A DNA stretch of 28,124 nt, from the NCBI GenBank assembly GCA_046346665.1, contig JAXMHQ010000048.1, positions 1 to 28,124 on the forward strand. Direction: 5' to 3'. The translations under genes were made by a program, and so were the position numbers. The notes beneath the pieces are model-generated. The model was not told where the DNA came from and did no database searches. It was given only the letters and a program-made list of their open reading frames with translations. This DNA is from JAXMHQ01 sp046346665 (GTDB lineage Bacteria > Verrucomicrobiota > Verrucomicrobiia > Limisphaerales > JAXMHQ01). The first letter of the stretch is position 1, and each line of letters starts with the position of its first letter. Below, one piece after another: positions 24,612-28,124 of the stretch.

Positions 24612-24659
24612 GTAGCCGCGATCGTGAGATCGCGGTCATCCGCCAGCTCACGTTGGCGG
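24612..24659. repeat. GTAG-headed double hairpin between GH2 and queG
   Basis: GTAG (24612-24615) heads a perfect CCGCGATC-GTGA-GATCGCGG stem-loop (24616-24635). A second stem follows, CCGCCA-(8)-TGGCGG (24640-24659), which contains the queG stop codon on the minus strand. The block sits in a convergent gap, so it could double as a bidirectional transcript end, but it has no T-tract. Confidence 0.7.
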
Positions 24660-25682
24660 CTGCGGGGCGATGCGGTCGATGGCCCAACGGGCATGGCTGG
24701 CAATCAGCGGTTCCGGGTCCGATGCGGCGCGCTCGAGTGCGGGCAGTGCGGTGGGATTCCCAGTGTTTCCCAGCGCCACACAAACGTTGCGCAACAAGCC
24801 GCGCCGCTTCAACCGCAGGATCGGTGTTCCTTCAAATCGCCGGCGAAATCCCGCTTCGTCCAGCGCCAGAAGTTCCAGCAGGTCCGGAGCGGCGAGGTCC
24901 TCACGCCGATGTTCCCGCATCAACGCGCCTTCGCGCGCGAAACGGTTCCAGGGACACACCGCCAGGCAATCGTCACATCCGTAAATCCGGTTCCCGATCG
25001 CCGGACGCAATTCCTCGGGGATCGGGCCCTTCGACTCGATTGTCAGGTACGAAATGCAGCGGCGCGCATCCAGTTCAAACGGCGCGGTGATGGCCGCCGT
25101 CGGACAGGCCGCCAGGCAGCGCGTGCAGGAACCGCAATGATTCGACTCCGAAACGTCCGGCTCCAACTCGAGCGTGGTCAGGATTTCCGAAATGAAAAAC
25201 CAGTTGCCCAAACGGCGGCTGATCAGGTTGGTGTGCTTGCCGACGAACCCGAGGCCGGCACGCTGCGCCAGGTCCCGTTCCAGGATCGGGCCGGTGTCCA
25301 CATACCACAACGACCGGGTGTCTGAACCGCCGAGCTCGTTCACAAATGTCGTTAGAGACTTCAGCCGTTCCGACAGGACATCGTGGTAATCCCGGAACCT
25401 GGCGTAACGGGCGATCACGCCTGCCGCCGCGGGCGGGGCATCGGCCGGGTGCGGGGCATGGTAACTCGCGGCGAGGACAATGACGCTGCGGATGCCGGGG
25501 AGGACCAGGTCGGGGTTGGATCGTTTGGAGGCGTTGCGCTCCATCCAGGCCATGTCGCCGTGGCGCTTCTCCCCGAGCCAGCGCCGGAATTGCTCGGCGT
25601 GATCCGGCGCCGACGCCGCGGTAAACCGACAGGCGTCGAAACCCAGCTCCAAGGCCCCGGCGCGGATGGATTCGCGGCTCAT
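24648..25682 (-). CDS. queG: Epoxyqueuosine reductase
   Basis: QueG is a cobalamin- and iron-sulfur-dependent cytoplasmic enzyme that performs the last step of queuosine synthesis in tRNA, reducing epoxyqueuosine. The 344-residue protein shows the N-terminal DUF1730-type domain with ARYARFRDYHDVL and the conserved aspartate D129 in YVDTGPILERDLAQRAGLGF. Two 4Fe-4S clusters are indicated by cysteines C183, C186, C189 and C193 (CGSCTRCLAACP) and C209, C236, C239 and C243 (CDDCLAVCPWN). A HEAT-like tail (about 290-340) is present, as in the E. coli and Bacillus enzymes. It lies 54 bases downstream of aroK on the same strand. The other queuosine genes are not in the window. Confidence 0.97.
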   Translation of the reverse strand: MSRESIRAGALELGFDACRFTAASAPDHAEQFRRWLGEKRHGDMAWMERNASKRSNPDLVLPGIRSVIVLAASYHAPHPADAPPAAAGVIARYARFRDYHDVLSERLKSLTTFVNELGGSDTRSLWYVDTGPILERDLAQRAGLGFVGKHTNLISRRLGNWFFISEILTTLELEPDVSESNHCGSCTRCLAACPTAAITAPFELDARRCISYLTIESKGPIPEELRPAIGNRIYGCDDCLAVCPWNRFAREGALMREHRREDLAAPDLLELLALDEAGFRRRFEGTPILRLKRRGLLRNVCVALGNTGNPTALPALERAASDPEPLIASHARWAIDRIAPQPPT

Positions 25683-25711
25683 GATTTGACAGGTAACGCC
25701 CTTCCCGATTA

Positions 25712-25740
25712 AGTCAGAGCCTCCTTACGTCGGCTCCTAC
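25712..25740. repeat. GTAG-headed hairpin overlapping the aroK stop
   Basis: Read on the minus strand, GTAG (25740-25737) heads GGAGCCGACGTAAGGAGGCTC, a stem-loop with a 5-bp stem (GAGCC/GGCTC; 25717-25721 with 25732-25736). The TAG is the stop codon of aroK. It is the third sequence class in the window with a GTAG head. Confidence 0.6.
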
Positions 25741-26270
25741 GGTGTGGTGGCTTCCTTCCAGTGATGCAACACTTGCAGGCCAACCTCCCGGACGGATCGC
25801 AGTTCGGTGTTCACGAGCACATCCGCCGCGCGGTAGAACGGCTCGCGCTCAGCGAGCAGGCGGCGGATTTGAGCGAGCGGATCCGGATGCTGGAGCAGCG
25901 GGCGATGTGACTGGTGGCGGACGCGTTCCCAGATGCGCTCGGGCGACGCCCAGAGGCACACGACGAGGGCGCTGGATTTGAGGGCGGCGAGATTCTGCGG
26001 GTCGACCGGCAGGCCGCCCCCGGTGGAGATCACTTTCTCCAAGGCCCCGGCCAGCTCCACCACCAGGGCACGCTCCATCGCGCGAAACGCCGACTCGCCG
26101 TCCTCGGCAAAAATCCGGGTGATCGACCGACCCGTCCGGGACTCAATCAGGGCGTCCGTATCGAGAAACTCAAACTGGAGCTGCGCCGCCACGAATTGGC
26201 CGACGGAAGATTTCCCCGTGCCCATGAACCCGATCAGGGCCAGGTTTCGAAGTTGGCGGGCGGAAGTCAC
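25737..26270 (-). CDS. aroK: Shikimate kinase
   Basis: This cytoplasmic kinase phosphorylates shikimate at O3 with ATP, step five of chorismate synthesis. The Walker A motif GFMGTGKSS lies at residues 14-22 (counting from the GTG at 26270), the shikimate- and Mg-binding LDTD at 36-39, the FRAMER arginine region follows, and STGGG lies at 82-86. The lid and adenine region RPLLQHPDP is also present. Length 177 is normal. The frame also has a GTG at 26309 (190 residues), but that start lies in a family A repeat arm (ACCACGGATCAAC) and adds residues not typical of the family, so 26270 is preferred. No clear ribosome site precedes either. The stop TAG belongs to a GTAG repeat. Confidence 0.93.
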   Translation of the reverse strand: MTSARQLRNLALIGFMGTGKSSVGQFVAAQLQFEFLDTDALIESRTGRSITRIFAEDGESAFRAMERALVVELAGALEKVISTGGGLPVDPQNLAALKSSALVVCLWASPERIWERVRHQSHRPLLQHPDPLAQIRRLLAEREPFYRAADVLVNTELRSVREVGLQVLHHWKEATTP

Positions 26271-26303
26271 GGTGGAGAGTAGGCGGCTTTGGCTCCGAAT
26301 TTC

Positions 26304-26466
26304 AACCACGGATCAACGAGCGGGTGGGGCGAGACTCCGTCGAGCCCTGACTTTGGATTTGAAATTTCAAATTTGAAATTTGAGATCTCAGAGAGGGCTC
26401 GAAAGAGTCTCGCCCCACCCGGTTGGAATTCCAGGCATTAGCGGCAATTAGCGCTAATTCGGGTCA
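26304..26466. repeat. Layered inverted repeat, families A, C, E and B
   Basis: In order: a partial A arm (26304-26316, AACCACGGATCAA), C (26323-26351), an AT-rich internally palindromic centre E (26352-26392, with GAAATTTCAAATTTGAAATTT), C' (26394-26419, inverted partner of C) and a B arm (about 26436-26466). The C word is the exact reverse complement of those at 2898-2926 and 14351-14379. It separates aroK from the Rrf2 gene, and no gene is seen in 26271-26480. Confidence 0.8.
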
Positions 26467-26480
26467 AAACCTCTTCCGCG

Positions 26481-26942
26481 TCAGATGGAGAAATCGTAGG
26501 GGTTGAGCGGTTCCGCCTGCAGTCGGGTCCAGCGCTGGCAGAGTTCGGCGACGGTGGTTCGTTCCATGATGCGGACGATGGATTCGCGGACCTCTTTCAT
26601 GACGCTGCGGATGGCGCAGCGCGATTCGTCGGGGCAGGAGCATTTTTCGTAGAACCGTTCGCTGACGCAGCTCACCGGAGCGAGGGCGCCCTCAATGTGC
26701 CGCACCACGGTGGCCAGGGTGATCTCCTCGGGCCGCCGCGCGAGCCGGTAGCCGCCCGCGATGCCCCGCTTGCTTTGCACCACGCCGGCCGACTTGAGAT
26801 CATTGAGAATCTGTTCCAGGAATCGCTTCGGAATATTCTGATGGTCCGAAATCGCCTGGATCCGAACCACGGGCTTGCCGTAATTCAATCCGAGGACGAG
26901 CAATGCCCGCAACGCATACTCCCCACGAACGGACAGTTTCAT
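26481..26942 (-). CDS. Rrf2-family transcriptional regulator (IscR/CymR-like)
   Basis: This 153-residue DNA-binding protein has the Rrf2 winged-helix opening (MKLSVRGEYALRALLVL) and the helix-turn-helix region (IQAISDHQNIPKRFLEQILNDLKSAGVV). The wing follows (SKRGIAGGYRLARRPEEITLATVV). Cysteines at 92, 101, 103 and 109 (SC...EKCSCPDESRC) could bind an iron-sulfur cluster, as in IscR, NsrR or RsrR. The spacing is not the exact IscR one, so the ligand and regulon are open. No isc or suf genes are nearby. It is divergent from the porin gene across an AT-rich 427-base region, so autoregulation or control of the porin is possible. Confidence 0.93.
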   Translation of the reverse strand: MKLSVRGEYALRALLVLGLNYGKPVVRIQAISDHQNIPKRFLEQILNDLKSAGVVQSKRGIAGGYRLARRPEEITLATVVRHIEGALAPVSCVSERFYEKCSCPDESRCAIRSVMKEVRESIVRIMERTTVAELCQRWTRLQAEPLNPYDFSI

Positions 26943-27000
26943 ACCGACAAGCTAGAATCTACATTTCAAAAGTCAAGAATTGATCATTTAATACTTAATA

Positions 27001-27015
27001 TGTTGTATGACAACA
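27001..27015. promoter_or_regulatory. Candidate operator in the AT-rich region between the Rrf2 gene and the porin gene
   Basis: TGTTGT-ATG-ACAACA is a perfect 15-base interrupted palindrome 59 bases before the Rrf2 start. It stands in the most AT-rich stretch of the window (about 26945-27060). A TTGACA at 27040-27045 points toward the porin but has no good -10 partner. Farther on are small hairpins GGCATTT...AAATGCC (27061-27086) and CCCCAA-GG-TTGGGG (27123-27136). The rest of 27137-27369 shows nothing recognisable. Confidence 0.4.
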
Positions 27016-27369
27016 CACAATGAATTGCATAAATATCTATTGACATAATAGAGATTTGTCGGCATTTTGGTCGCATCTGAAATGCCGAACCGAGTTACAG
27101 TGCGTTTGATTAACCTCGACAACCCCAAGGTTGGGGGTCAATTTGAATCGCCCTTTCCGGCGGTGTCTTTCCGATCTTCCCTTGTCGTTTCAGGGATTCC
27201 AGATCAAAGGCCGGGAAGTTGGTTCGGCGTTCAGACGGAATGGACGGACGCTTCACCTCGGGGTGCGACAAGCGGATTCATCGCGGGCACGTTCCTGTCC
27301 ACCGGAACACCGGAGACTGCAAAAACCTGGTTGAGGCCGATCGCGGCTTTGACCGAACCCAACACAACC

Positions 27370-28124
27370 GTGAAACGCAATACCTACTTCCTTTGGATTC
27401 TTCTGGCGGGCCTGGCTGGACAAGCCGGGGTCCGGGCCCAGGAAACCAATGCGCCGGCTGCGATCCCCGCCGCCGCTCCCGCCGCCGCGGCCCAAGCCAC
27501 AACGATCGACGCGCAGGAGATCGAGAATCTTAAAAAGCAGATCGAAGCGCTCGACCAGAAGCTTCGCATTCTGGATCGCCAGCGGGAGGTCGAACAGGAG
27601 ACTGCCACGACCAAGGAAGCCGAAGCTGCCAAGACGGCCAAGAGCGCGCCGAAAATTTACATCGGCGCCAACGGCTTCAGCGTCAGCAGCCCCGACACAA
27701 ACTTCGTCTTCGCCTTCCACGGCCTGCTCCAGGTCGATACCCGCTCGTTTGCCGGACCCGAAGCCGAGACCGTTCCGGGCATTGATGGGTTCATTCTCCG
27801 CCGCGCACGCCCCATCTTCACGGCCACCGTGTTCCGTGATTTCGATTTCATGCTCGTCCCGGATTTCGGCGGCTCCACCATCCAGATCATGGATGCCTTC
27901 ATGAATTACCGCCTGAACCCCTTGCTCCAACTCCAAATGGGCCGGTTCAAATCCCCCGTCGGCCTGGAAGCCCTGCAATCCGACAGCTACTGCCTTTTCA
28001 ACGAGCGCACGCTCGTCACCGACCTGGTGCCCAACCGCGATGTCGGCGTCGCTCTCCACGGCGACATCGCCGGCGGCGTCGCCTCCTACTGGGCCGGCCT
28101 GTTCAACGGCGCCCCCGATTACTC
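27370..28124 (+). CDS. Outer-membrane porin, phosphate-selective porin O/P-like, 5' part
   Basis: The frame is open from a GTG at 27370 to the window end (251 codons), so the gene continues beyond it. The start gives a signal peptide (KRNTYFLWILLAGLAGQAGVRAQ). An Ala/Pro-rich linker and a short coiled coil (about residues 50-80; IENLKKQIEALDQKLRILDRQREVEQE) come next, then the start of a beta-barrel. Porin O/P-type strands are visible: FAFHGLLQVDTRSF, FILRRARPIFTATVF, FDFMLVPDFGG, LLQLQMGRFKSPVGLE, FNERTLVTDLVPNRDVGV. Such proteins form passive channels for anions or other solutes. No ATG or clear Shine-Dalgarno sequence is nearby, so the GTG start is the weakest part of the call. Confidence 0.88.
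   Translation, partial: MKRNTYFLWILLAGLAGQAGVRAQETNAPAAIPAAAPAAAAQATTIDAQEIENLKKQIEALDQKLRILDRQREVEQETATTKEAEAAKTAKSAPKIYIGANGFSVSSPDTNFVFAFHGLLQVDTRSFAGPEAETVPGIDGFILRRARPIFTATVFRDFDFMLVPDFGGSTIQIMDAFMNYRLNPLLQLQMGRFKSPVGLEALQSDSYCLFNERTLVTDLVPNRDVGVALHGDIAGGVASYWAGLFNGAPDY

Noticed and set aside
27131..27334. A 67-codon plus-strand open frame upstream of the porin gene
   Set aside because: It is Arg-rich, has no ribosome site or motif, and lies in the probable leader region of the porin gene.
1..28124. tRNA, rRNA or known riboswitch
   Set aside because: No cloverleaf, CCA-end arrangement, rRNA core or familiar riboswitch motif was seen on reading both strands. A covariance-model scan would settle this.

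Overview
The window looks like a high-GC chromosomal segment from a member of the Verrucomicrobiota, possibly a Pedosphaera/Limisphaerales-like lineage. The reasons are the gene content (GPH-family sugar symporter, GH67, GH2, secreted 'sugar isomerase/epimerase' TIM barrels, a phosphate-selective-porin-like protein with a coiled-coil N-terminus), secreted proteins ending in a TNS...W...LFFRLKK-type module, and intergenic spacers packed with short inverted repeats. The lineage call is inference from style; no 16S or marker-gene search was possible.

Layout. Positions 1-300 hold the end of lspA, followed by a DUF1801 gene (331-720). A repeat-rich spacer leads to a small membrane protein (1148-1705, minus), a secreted CE1-type esterase (1914-2819, minus) and a retropepsin-like lipoprotein (2981-3505, minus). 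From 3658 to 13286 there is a glucuronoxylan-type catabolic locus in two divergent arms. The minus arm is a GH3 glycosidase and a GPH symporter (7534 to 3658). The plus arm is uxuA, an SDR likely to be the fructuronate reductase, a secreted GH67 alpha-glucuronidase with a CBM-like tail, and a secreted TIM-barrel isomerase-like protein (7919-13286). Between the arms lie head-to-head hairpin repeats. A DUF554 membrane protein (minus) and a LysM/coiled-coil protein (plus) then diverge from a remarkable nested palindrome (14147-14463).

Positions 15264-22378 hold a tandem array of four paralogous secreted three-module proteins of unrecognised family. Their first module looks carbohydrate-binding and the second lectin-like. 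The two outer copies each carry a single-base +1 frameshift, and copies 3 and 4 share two almost identical blocks around a divergent middle, which suggests gene conversion. A secreted GH2 glycosidase follows (22539-24605). The right end has queG, aroK and an Rrf2-family regulator on the minus strand, and a truncated outer-membrane porin gene on the plus strand.

How the parts may work together (inference): the esterase, GH67, GH2 and possibly the tandem proteins would bind and trim decorated xylan outside the cytoplasm. The GPH symporter would import oligosaccharides for the apparently cytoplasmic GH3 enzyme. UxuA and the SDR would process released glucuronate by way of fructuronate and mannonate to 2-keto-3-deoxygluconate. 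No SusC/SusD pair, uxaC or kdgK is in the window, so those steps must be encoded elsewhere or done differently.

The most unusual signals are (a) the tandem paralog array with mosaic identity and two frameshifts, (b) GTAG-headed hairpins resembling RAYT-type REP elements, two of which supply the stop codon of the adjacent gene, and (c) layered inverted repeats in which several repeat families sit inside one another in mirrored order, including a 29-nt word identical at three distant loci.
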